Assembly (NCBI GenBank): GCA_030674155.1
Contig: CM060325.1
Location: 21,948,408 to 22,012,407, forward strand
Length of the DNA: 64,000 nt
Reading direction: 5' to 3'
Source: Stramonita haemastoma
Taxonomy: Eukaryota > Mollusca > Gastropoda > Neogastropoda > Muricidae
This document shows, one piece after another, positions 11,584-23,960 of this stretch. How positions within the stretch are numbered: position 1 is the first letter of the stretch; every line of letters begins with the position of its first letter. A program made the translations under genes and the position numbers. The notes beneath the pieces were generated by a model, which was not told the origin of the DNA, searched no databases, and saw nothing but the letters and a program-made list of their open reading frames with translations.

Positions 11584-14500
11584 ACCCCCCCAAACCCCCA
11601 TCCCCCCCAACCCCCACCACCCCAGCCCCACACCCCACCCCACACCCCCAACACACAACACCCACCTGATCCAAAAGTTCCTCCAGCTGCTGCCTGCCCT
11701 GCATGTTGCGGAGGCCAGGTGTGTTGGGGGAGCTGACGTTGATGACCAGGTAATCGGCCACCTTGCCAAACACCTTGACCCCCGACACGTAGTCAGCCAC
11801 CGGGTGACCCGACAGCTTGTTTTTGCCCAGGTTCACCCCCATCATGCCTCGCTCTGCCCAACAACACACACACACAAAAAAAGACAAATGAACACGTGTA
11901 CGCAAATGTCATGTACCTGTCACTGTTTGGGATTTTTATTATTTAAATCTTAAGGTAAAAAGGTAAAGGTGTCCCATAACCTTTTTGATTTACTTGATTT
12001 GATTTATTCTTTTTATATCGAGGATAATGGAATAAGCACTCTTGTGCTTTTTTTTTACATCCAGTCCCCGTGTGTACACAGTTTTGTAAATGTCATCTGT
12101 TCCCACCGGCACACGATGGCCTACTCTTACGAAAAGCGGAACAGGATTTAATGTGTGCCCAAGATTTCTGCGTGCGTTCGCACACGGGGCCTCGGTTTAA
12201 AGTCTCATCCGAAGGACGCCCAACACACAAAAAGACAATATACGCAAGTGTCGTGTACCTGTCACTGTTTGGGATTTTTATTTTAAATCTAAAGGTGTAA
12301 AGGTAAAGGTGTCCCATAACCAAGGCGGTCGTAGGGCAGCGAGGCATCAGAGACCTCAGCTTCTCTAGGGATCTGCATGTTGAGGGCAGAGCCCATCTCC
12401 TCTCCCTCGCTGCTTTACCTTCCCTGACCCTAAAGAGGGCAGGTACCCATTTACAGCTGGGTGAACTGAGGGACTGTAATGAAGCCAAGGCGTGCAAACG
12501 GTCGCCTATCCAACTGGTAACCATGCTTGATGCTGCTTAACTTGACAGGGGTAAGCGAGCGCTCTGACCACTTAGCTATCCCACCCCCTATTTTCTTTTT
12601 AAATATAGGTATATCTAACTGATGCTATGATGGGAAGGGAGGGGACGTGATAGCCTAGTGGTCAGGACATTGCGCTCACAATCTGACGACCCGGGTTCAA
12701 TTCCCTTTCAAGGGAATATTTTCCTCTAGAGTTAACATCAGTTCTGACTTCTCTTTCCCCAAAAGTCTTTTGGATGAGTCTATAAACCAAGGCCCCGTAT
12801 GCGAAAGCACACAGAACATCTTGCGCACATGTTAAAACCTGTTCTGCTTTTTGGAAGAGTAAGCAATTGTGTGCATGGGGGAACAGACGATAAAATTGAC
12901 AAAACTGCATATACATGGGGACTGGATATAAAAAGGCACATGAGTGCTTCTTCCATTATCTTCAATACAAAAGAATATAAATATAAATAAATAAATATTA
13001 AGTTCTTATGTTAAGGAATAATATTATGTCAGATTGAACAAAAATGTTGACTACAACAACAAAAATATTATCGTTTACAAACAATTACAATTTTTATCTG
13101 TTTGAAAAAAACAAAAACAAACACACACACACAAAAAAAACACACAGAGAAAACCAATACCACAGATTATGAGAAAAAGCGGAGGAAAATAAATACAAAT
13201 AGCCAGTTACATCTTCATCATTATAAAAATGATTAATCAAAGCTGGAGAGAAAAAACCTATAGAATGAACTTGTTCAACACAGCATTTGAGGTATTTTTG
13301 AATAAGGACCATAATCATGCATTCCATGAATACTAAAAGGGCATCACTTGTAAAGCATAAAAATCAAAGATTTACTCAGTTTTCTTCACTGTTGCCATGG
13401 AAACAATCCAATATGGCCACCAAAACTAAATGTTTCAAACTCCTAAACCTTTTTTCTTTAACAAGTTGAAGTAACCTGTTTTTACAGACATTTTTTTACA
13501 ACCGGAATCGTTTAAAATCACACAGTGAGAGCTTCATAAATGTATCCAGCAGTTGTTTATTCTAAAAAAAACATGGTTAAGGGCACTTTTGGACCCGTGT
13601 CTACCCTTAAACCTCCATGTAACAAAATTTTTTAAACAACTTAACAAACAACCATACTTGAAGGTTAAAACCAATTCCCAAAAGCAACCTGTTACATGAA
13701 ATATCTTTTTTTTTTAAATCATGTTTGAAAACCAGTCTTTGGGGGCAGGATAGCCCAGTGGTTAGTGTTACATTCCTGATCTGCCTGCCCAAGATCAAGC
13801 CACAACGAAGGCACCTGTTTCAGGGAATTTACCCTGGAGTTATCATCAGTACTGACTCCATCCCCCCCACCCCCCACCCAAAAAAAAAGTTCTTTGGATA
13901 CGACTATAAACCAAGGCCCTATGTGCGGATGCACACTGAACACCTTGCACACACATTAATTAAAGCCTGTTCCGCATTTTAGAAATTAAGGCTATATTTT
14001 CTTGCCCGCATGAACAGATGACAAATTTTGTTAAAAACACATGCACACAGGTGTCATGTGTAGACACCTTCCCCAAAGTTTGAATGCGGCTACCTTACTG
14101 GTAGGTAAAAATGGTCACATACTATGCAAAATCTCACCATTGGAGCTCTAGCCAAAGAACAGGGGGAAAAAATAGTAGTGTTAGAAAAAGAATTTACAAG
14201 AGAGCATGGGTGGCACCATCCTGATGTGACATCAGCTACAGATAACTGCTTTTTCAATGTTCACAAACACAACACCACTTGTAATACCAAAACATAAACT
14301 GAGGCAAAGCAGGGGCATGTCTTCATAAAAACCAATCCAGAACAATTTATCATGCACAACACAAACGAGCGAAAGAATGTCAACGTGAAGCAAAAAAAAC
14401 AAAACAAATGCAATAAATAAAGCAACATTTTAAAAACACACACAAAAAACCCCAACTTTTTATAAAGCAATGCCAAATGCTGCAACAATGAGGCATCTGA

Positions 14501-17103
14501 AAGTATTTGGGGGGGAATACTATTTACAAAGCAACCAAGGTTGGGGATGTCCAGTACCTTGCTTTTTCTCAGTCTCCACTGTAATTCTCCTATCAGTCTT
14601 CATTCTAGCGGGCATTTTATCAGAGCTCTTCTTCTCCTCCGCCTCCTCTCTGTGTCCGTCCAAAAGTTGACATTCAGCATGTTCCGCTGTTCAGACAGGT
14701 ATGTGGCTGCACCCAACACACAGGCACTGTTTGAATCGGTCAGAAAAAAACACCCCAAAACAGCTTTTGCCAATCCTAAGAGTACAGTTTAAGGGGATGG
14801 GATAGCTCAGCGGTCAGAGCGCTCGCTTTCCCCAAGCCAATGTTAAACAGCATCGAGCGTGGTTACCAGTTGGATAGGTGACCATTTGCGCGCCTTGGCT
14901 TCGGTACAGTTCCCCCACTTCACCCAGATGTAAACGGGTTCCTGCCCTCTTTAGGGTCAGGGAAGGTAAAGCAGCGAGGGAGAGGAGATGGACGCTGCCC
15001 TCAATATGCTGGCCCCTAGAGAGGCTGAGTTCTCTGATGCCTCACTTCCCTACGACCACATAGGTTATAGGACACCTTTACCTTTTTAAGAGTACACCAT
15101 GAAATTGAGTCAATTTTGTCACGAGTTTCCTAGTAGCCTAGCGACTGTCTAAAAAGAACAGAACTCAGTGGTGGAACATAGCTCTAGGCAAGAATGATGA
15201 CGACAAGACCCTGCTCAAAAGCTTCTTTCTGATATTCCGTTTTTACATCTGTTCACTCTCAGTGATGTTAGTTCTTTCTGAAATGTATTCAATTTCCTTC
15301 TGGTCAAGTTTTGTGTCAGTTTTCTGTAAACGCAACAAAGCACAGATCTGCAAACTTCTATGTGTGATGATGTGGTGGTTCTTGAGTACCAAGCGCTCAA
15401 TGAGAGAGATGGGTGGGTGGATGGGGGGGGGGAGGATGAGTGAACTGACCAGCAGTACCTCGCCTTACTCTGTCTTCACTCCACGTCACCGTGTGCTCAG
15501 TCCAGAAATTGACATTTGCGCGGTTGCGTGCATCTCCCATATGTGGAAATCTTATCAGGTCTACACAGCCAACACACAACCAAGGAAAGAGTTAATTAAT
15601 ATAAATCGCAGCAGTCCACAGGGACTGAAGACTTAAGAATCGATGATGAGGATGAGGATGACACAACAATCAGGACAGACAGGTCTACTACAACAAGAGG
15701 AGAGGAAGAAAAGACATGCTTAAAACACAAAACATGTATATGTAGTGTAACAGAGTGGACATAGGGGCCCCAAGTGATGTCCCATCTCTGCACAGCTTCT
15801 CAGGTGGGTACAGCTAGCCAGTTAGGACATGACCACTAAAAAAGAGGTTGCATAAATTCTACCGTTCACAATGAAGGCAAAAGAGCATGCAATGGAGGGT
15901 TTTCGACCACCACCCATGGAAACAAGAGCATTGTACAATTCGCAGGTGTGTCCCGATTTAGTAACACAACGCTGCTGCGACAGGGCTCTGATCGCATGGG
16001 AGGCAATCTACTTACCACCCCATCACAGTAGTATATATATATATACCAAATATAGAGCAAAGTGATCTGACTGTCAGAAACAAAACTTAAAGAGCGATAA
16101 GAACCACCTGTTTTCTTTTCCCCTTTATTCCTGTGATCACTTTAACCAGCTACTGGCCCCTTCCTCACCTCCCTCCCCTCCCCCACACACCATCCAGCAT
16201 GCTGCTGCTGACTCAGTCAACTCAACCAAGTGAGTTAACTATTAATGAACAACACTGGCATAAACGCAGCACGCACTTATACTATCCTTAGTTATTAATG
16301 TTGAGGATTTTTGTTTGTTTAGGGTTGGAGGTTCCAATCTGTCCACAAGATGTCCTGCAATGCATTCACACACACAACCTCGGTTTATAGTCTCATCCGG
16401 AGAAGGACTTTGGAGGGAATGGAGCCTACACTGATGTTAACACATGGTGGAAAATCCCCTTGAACGAGTGTCTTGATGGTGGCTCAAACCAGAGTTCTTA
16501 GAAAACCGGACTTTGAACCCAGGCCATCAGAATGTCAGCACCGCACTCAATGCTCTAACCACTGTGCTATCCCCTCCCCCACCCCACTTTGAATGTTTTC
16601 AGAGCAGACTTACGCCTATTTGCAAGCGTCGTATTTACCAAACACTGTCCACCTGACCCCCGCCCCATTCAGTTTCCTAAAAACACTCCACTGGCTGCTA
16701 TTTACTGACCTGATATTTTGGGTTCAGCTTCTCGATGGCGTAGTCGTTTGAACACAGCCTCATGTCCATCACTGTTGAACCCGTACCTGACACAGCACAC
16801 AGATATACAGATACACAATGGGTCCATTTTTGGTTTGTGGCTACAAAAAAAAGTTTTAACTTTCTGTTTCTCTTGTTGTTGTGATTAAATTAATGTCCCA
16901 GCGGAGATTTCCAATTTAGGGACTGTGAGTAGAAGCCATAGTGTCTATAAGGAAGATCTGTTTCACTGAAATTAAATTATTAATTTATAAATCATGAAAG
17001 AAAAGACAACGTTCAGAATATTTCAGATCAACATTCTGTACTGTTACTTTCTTTTATGGGGTAAAAAACAATAATCTGTAATTTACTAATTTGGAATGCT
17101 GTG

Positions 17104-17183
<80 letters not shown>

Positions 17184-20100
17184 TTAATTCCTAGAAATCA
17201 TTCAAAACAACAATAATTTGAACATTTGAATAAGAAGGTAAATTTTAACAGATTTTTGGTTTTGAATTCATAAGTTTTAATTCTGCATGATGTACTTTCT
17301 TCTTCTTCCTTTTATTTGTTGTTGTTGCTGTTATCGACCAGTGCTAAGGTTTTAACAATAAGTTCTAATAGTAGTAGGCATCCGTAAGTCTCAGAAGACT
17401 ATGGAGTTGTGCTCCAGGCTCTAGAGTGCAAAGCCTGGGTAAGTCAGTATGGAGGGCAAGCTGTTACCCATGCAGCAGACCAACCCCCTCCCCCCTCTCC
17501 ATGTCACTGGAATGCTCCATTGGAAAGGCAATGACCGATACGAATGGTTCCAGTGCCATCGCAGGAGCCGCTAGAACATTGCCATATAGGCCTACAGCCC
17601 CGAACCACCCTAGGGACTACAACTCCCTGATTTTTCCTCAGGGATAGTGTCTAAACATGACACCTGTGTGCATTCTGGTTTTTTATTTTGTTGTCATCCA
17701 CTCCTACTGGCACACAATGGCTTGCTCTTCCAAAGGCAGAACAGGTTTTTAACATGTGCGCAAGATGTCCTGCATGCATTCGCACACGGGGGCCTCGGTT
17801 TATAGTCTCATCCGAATGACTTACTTCTGAAGATATGGCGGAAAGGTTCACCTGTTTATGATGGCTTCATCCAAATCACTTACTTCTTACTTAAAACATG
17901 GCGGAAAGACTCACCTGTTTATGACGGCTTCATCCAAATCACTTACTTCTGAAGATATGGCAGAAAGGCTCACCTGTTTATGACGGCTTCATCCACATCA
18001 CTTACTTCTTACTTACTTAAGACATGGCAGAAAGACTCACCTGTTTATGACGGCTTCATCCAAATCACTTACTTCTTACCACAGACATGTCAGAAAGGCT
18101 CACCTGTTTATGACGGCTTCATCCAAATCACTTACTTCTTACCACAGACATGTCAGAAAGGCTCACCTGTTTATGACGGCTTCATCCAAATCACTTACTT
18201 CTTACTTACTTAAGACATAGCGGAAAGAAAGGCTCACCTGTTTATGACGGCTTCATCCAAATCACTTACTTCTTACTTACTTAAGACATAGCGGAAAGAA
18301 AGGCTCACCTGTTTATGACGGCTTCATCCAAATCACTTACTTCTTACTTACTTAAGACATAGCGGAAAGAAAGGCTCACCTGTTTATGACGGCTTCATCC
18401 AAATCACTTACTTCTTACTTACTTAAGACATGGCAGAAAGACTCACCTGTTTATGACAGCTTCATCCAAATCACTTACTTCTTACTTAAGACATAGCGGA
18501 AAGAAAGGCTCACCTGTTTATGACGGCTTCATCCAAATCACTTACTTCTTACTTAAGACATGGCAGAAAGAAAGGCTCACCTGTTTATGACAGCTTCATC
18601 CAAATCACTTACTTCTTACTTACCTAAGGTGGGACACTGGGGTCGAAACTGATGAAATTTTGTTTACTAGAAGCCCATGTTAAAAGTTATGCCATATATT
18701 GAAAGGGCATCACTTGTAAAGCACAAAAATCAAAGAATTACTCAGTTTTCTGCACTGTTGCCATGGAAACAATCCAATATGGCTGTCAAAACTAAATAAA
18801 TATTTCAAACTCCTAAACCTTTTTATCTATAACAAGTATGAGCAACCTGTTTCTACAGACATATTTTATGATCTGAATTCTTTAATTCACAAATCTCCAT
18901 AAATGTATCCAGCAATTTTTCTTTCTAAAAAAAACATGATTTGGGCCACTTTTGGACCTGTGTCTCACCTTAAGACATGGTGGAAAGAAAGGCTCACCTG
19001 TTTATGACGGCTTCGTCCTCCACCAATCGGAAGACGCGAGGCTTGTCGTTGCCCTTTTGCGGGTGTGGGGTGATGCTGCCCACCTCCACGAAGCCAAAGC
19101 CCATCTTCAGCAGGCCGTCCACTGCCTCCCCCTGCTTGTCAAAGCCAGCAGCCAGGCCCACAGGGTTGCTGAATGTCCTGCCCCACACTTCCGTTTTCTG
19201 TGCCACACCAACACACACACACAACAGGCAAACACATCTTAGTTTTATTGTTGTTGTTGTTATTGTTGTTATTGTCTTCATAGATCCTACAATTATTTTT
19301 TTAATATAAAATTATTTACAGTCAATAATTGGATATCATCTTTGATGCACTTGCTATCCTTTATATAATCTGGGATCAAGCCAGCTGAAAGGCCTACAGA
19401 TTTTTTTTTTTTTTTTTTTAAATTCTTTTATATCGAGGACAATGGAATAAGCACTCTTGTGCTTTTTTTACATCCAGTTCCCGTGTGTATACAGTTTTGT
19501 AAATGTCATCTGTTCCCACCGGCACACGATGGCCTACTCTTATGAAAAGCGGAACAGGATTTAACGTGTGTGCAAGATGTTCTGCGTGCGTTGTTGCACA
19601 CGGGGCCTCGGTTTAAAGTCTCATCCGAAGGACTTGTGGGGAGAGTGGAGTCAGCACTGATGTTAACCCCAGGAGAAAAATCTCCTCAAACGGGAATCGA
19701 ACCCAGGTCGTCAAATTGCGAGCGCAATGTTCTGACCACAAGGCAATCCCCGTCCCCCCACACCAACACACACAACAGGCAAACACGTCTTAGTTTTGTT
19801 GTTGTTGTTATTGTTGTTGTTGTCTTCAGAGATCCTACAATTAATTTTTTTAATATAAAATTATCGTAACATATTTACAGTCAATAATCTGATATCATCT
19901 TTGATGCACTTGCTATCCTTTAAATAATCTGGGATCAAACCAGCTGAAAGATCTACAGATTTTTTTTTTTTTTGGCAGGGGGGTTGTTCTTTGGCTAGAG
20001 CTCCAAGGTTCACCAATGGTGAGATTTTGCATAAACTGTTTTTGCCCACCATGAAGGTAGCCGCTTTCCAACTTCGGGGATGTATGCTGGATATGTTCAT

Positions 20101-23100
20101 GTTTCCATACCCACTGAACACTGACACGAATTACACTTACAGGATTTTTAATGTGCATTGTTTATCTTTTACTTATGTACACATACACATAAAAGAATAA
20201 ATAAATAAATAAATAAATATATAAAGGCAAAGGGGATTAAGGCACTGGCAGATCTGCACTTGAAGTTGACCTGAGAGATCAATCCTTCACGCTCATGATA
20301 CACAACTGCCCTCATTTGCACTGTAAGTTCCCACATGCATGCATACATACATACACAATTACAGTTCTGCACATTTTTGCTGTTTTCTGCTTTGTTTATT
20401 GTGAATCAAGGGCTTTACTTCAGATGCACTGATCCCAATTACCAAACAGCTGTCTTCATTCTTTCAGTTACATGCAAACACACATGCCTTGCATGTTTTT
20501 GCTAATTACAGTATCCAAACAGCCAGCCAAACACACCGGTCTTCTCTTATGTTATTATAGGCAACAGGTGGCACAACAACAATCAGAATATCATTCAACA
20601 TATCAAGTCAGAAGCACTGTACATAACCACTGACAATGAAAGTGGGATGCCACAAGTAAGAGAGCCAGAGAGGGTGGCATCAAAAGAGAGAGAGAGAGAC
20701 AAGCATTAACAGTAATATAATACTCTTCTAATCAGTTATTTTGACTTGACTTGACTTGATTTATATCCATGTTATACACATAATGTTCTGTATAAACAGG
20801 ACTCAAAATAACTAAAATAGTAGCCAAAAAAAATGTGTTCACTTAAAATAGTCAATTGACATTGACACTACTGTAAAGCAGAGTTCACAGAAAAGAGAAG
20901 GAAAGGAGCACATACAAAGACAGGGGAGAGGGGGGGGGACACCCTACACACATAATTTACACAATGTTCTTGACAATGTGTCCACTTACCAACGTGACGG
21001 GGTCTGCCAGCTTGGGTCTGGGCACAAGCTTGTACTTGGCTGCAGTGACGGACACATTGTGTGCTGTTTCTGGATCCAGCATCCTCAACAGCGGCATGGC
21101 TATTTCTTCATAAAACTTCTCATCTCCCCGGTAAAGGCTGATCCCGAAGAATGTCAGGACACCGCCATTCAAAACAATGGCTGCCTGCTTTAACTGATCC
21201 TGCAAACACATAATTTTATATTATAAATATATATGTCTTTCAATTGAACTCTTTGGTGTTCACATATCCATTATTAAATATTAACGTTACATTCAATATT
21301 CATATTGATACCGATTTTTTTTATTCAACCTTTCTTTAAATAAAAAGGATTTTATTACTTATTTCAAAGGTAAAGGTGTCCCATGACCTATGTGGTCCCA
21401 GGGGAGCAAGGTGTCAGAGATCCCAGCTTCTCTAGGCTGTCGGGGTCAGCATATTGACGATGGAGCCCATCTCCTCTCCCTCGCTGCTTCACCTTCCCTG
21501 ACTCTTAAGAGGGTAGGTGCCCATTTACAGCTGGGTGAACTAGGTGACTGTACTGAAGCCAAGGTGCGCAAACGGTCACCCATCCAATACTGGCAATAGG
21601 TAACTCACTAACTGTGCTTGATGCTGCTTAACTTTGGCTTGGGGAAAGTGAGTGCTCTGACCACTGAGCTCTCCCGTCCCGCTACTTATTAACTACTGGA
21701 AATAAGAATAATCTGTGTGCAAGTAAAACAAGACTTTGGATAGAATTTACATACGAGTAATAAACTAATGCATTTGACAGTATGTAGTGAACATTACCAA
21801 TGCTACGCAAATCTTCTGTATGAGAAATTTATTTCACCAGTCCTGGATCTTTTGACCTTTACAAACTTTGAAATCTGTAAGATAACAGCTTAACGCAAAA
21901 CGCCAAAAGTTCTACAGAGCTTTTATTGCTGTTTTATTGAATCTGTCATTTGTTTCTCATTTATTTGCTGGTATGGTCATTTAAGTACAGGGTTCGCGCT
22001 AGGATTTTTAAAACCGGTACTGCGAGTTGCCATTTCAGAGATATCTTGACCAACTCCCCCAAAATCAGTCCCCAGAAAATAAAATCCGGTACGTACTGTG
22101 AACAAAACGAAACTATTCAGTGAGGGGGTGGGGGAGGGGGGATTGTTCGGCAGCAAAACTAAATCTAAATTGAACCAAATCTCTCAGACTTTGACTGCCG
22201 TGCTGCAGCCACTCGCTTCTTGGGCATGAAGCCACGCAGGAAATAGGATTTTTTTTCTAGCGCCTGTGCCACTGTCCGTGTCAGTCTGTTGTTTTGCAAG
22301 GCATCATTCGTGAGACTTGTATTCTTCTTTCTTGTTTCTATGCTTAGCGCTCATCTAGATCTTTCGTTCAATTAAGATTTAGTTTTCGACTCTTCTCTCT
22401 CAAAGCAACGCGCAAATTCATAGTCAAAGACCCTCCGCTTTTCGCTTTTGGTAAGAGCAGGCCATCGTGTGCCGGTGGGAACAGATGACATTTACAAAAC
22501 TGCATACACATGGGGACTGGATGTAAAAAAGCACAGGAGTGCTTATTCCATTATCCTTGATATAAAAGATTAAAAGAATAAAGATTAAATAAATCTAGGC
22601 CCCATTTACTCATTGTGAATGGAAGTTACTGTCATGCCGAGAAGAGCGCGAAGCTCTATTCTTTCACAGTAAAGCTTGCTGTTCTGCGTGCTAGGCTAAT
22701 GAGGCTGGCGCCAAAGACGTTCGTCGGAAGTGGTGGTGGTAGGAAGGGGTAGGTGCGTAAGCACAGTACAGGCGCATGACAGACTGTCAGAAAATGTCAC
22801 TTCAGACTTTTTTTTTGAGACGGAAATCTAATCGGTCACAGGCAAACAGAATCGGTACGCGGTACCGGCTGCTTCGAAAATTTTCGGTATTCCCTGTTTA
22901 CAATCGGTAAAATACCGACAATTACCGGTTATCGCGAACCCTGTAAGTATTGAAGACAAATCTGCGTAGAATAAAAATGTACAGACGTAGCAAAACTCCA
23001 GGCAGCAAACAAAAATAATCTGATTTATAAATCTTTTTTAAGTGAATATCATGTGGGAGGGGGGGGGGGGAAGGCATAAGAAATTGTGAATGATAATAAA

Positions 23101-23356
23101 CATGTTTTTGAAAAATATTATGAGCTCCTCATATCTCAGAAATGTTACAGGCTTCCAAAATTTAAAACTCTCTGATGCAAGAACACTGAACAGTTTTATA
23201 CTAATTATAGTAGCAATCATACCAAAATCAATATCACTTTTAGTACTACAAGTACAAGTATTAAGCAAAGAAAAAGCACTGAGAGAGAGATATGCAGAGA
23301 GGGACCGGGAATGAGACTGAGAGAGAGGATGGGGGTGACAGAGAGAGACACACACA

Positions 23357-23421
<65 letters not shown>

Positions 23422-23872
23422 GGGGGGAGGTGAAAGTTGATGTCAAAAATATACATGTCATATGTTTTGTTTGCATAATGTGTGGATTTTGTATGATCCT
23501 GTAAGCTTTGTTTTTCTTGTTATATAAAATACAATTAATCTCAATTTGTAAAATAAAATAAATATCTATCTATCTATCTATATATAAATACATAATACAT
23601 GAATGTATAGTATACACAGTGAGGGGGGGGGGGGGGGGGGATAATTTGGGGGTCCCACAGCATGCCTGCTTTAATGTTGCAGAAACCTGCATGGTTTGCA
23701 CACAGCATAATGTGTTGATTTTTTATTGTGCTGTAAGCTCTATGTATATGATGGTAGGACACGATTCGTTCTTTGATCCTTTCCTTGTAGATGTGTACCA
23801 ATCTTATGCTGGTGTGGTAACCTGCATGAATTTCTGTTTAAAGATAATAAAGTATATAACTAGAACTGGAGA

Positions 23873-23911
<39 letters not shown>

Positions 23912-23917
23912 CCTCTC

Positions 23918-23960
<43 letters not shown>

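Noticed and set aside
11350..11769. Glycine-rich minus-strand protein of up to 139 aa
   Set aside because: Poly-G/GGT translation of the C-rich minisatellite; only the 11666-11853 part is coding, as DHODH exon 5.
12651..12720. Genuine tRNA genes at the SINE heads
   Set aside because: A and B boxes are present but no cloverleaf with paired acceptor stem is evident, and the same head recurs in many copies followed by SINE bodies.
17828..18620. A CRISPR array (regular repeats with spacers)
   Set aside because: Units are imperfect, spacers are themselves repeated, the repeat matches an exon edge, and the genome is eukaryotic.
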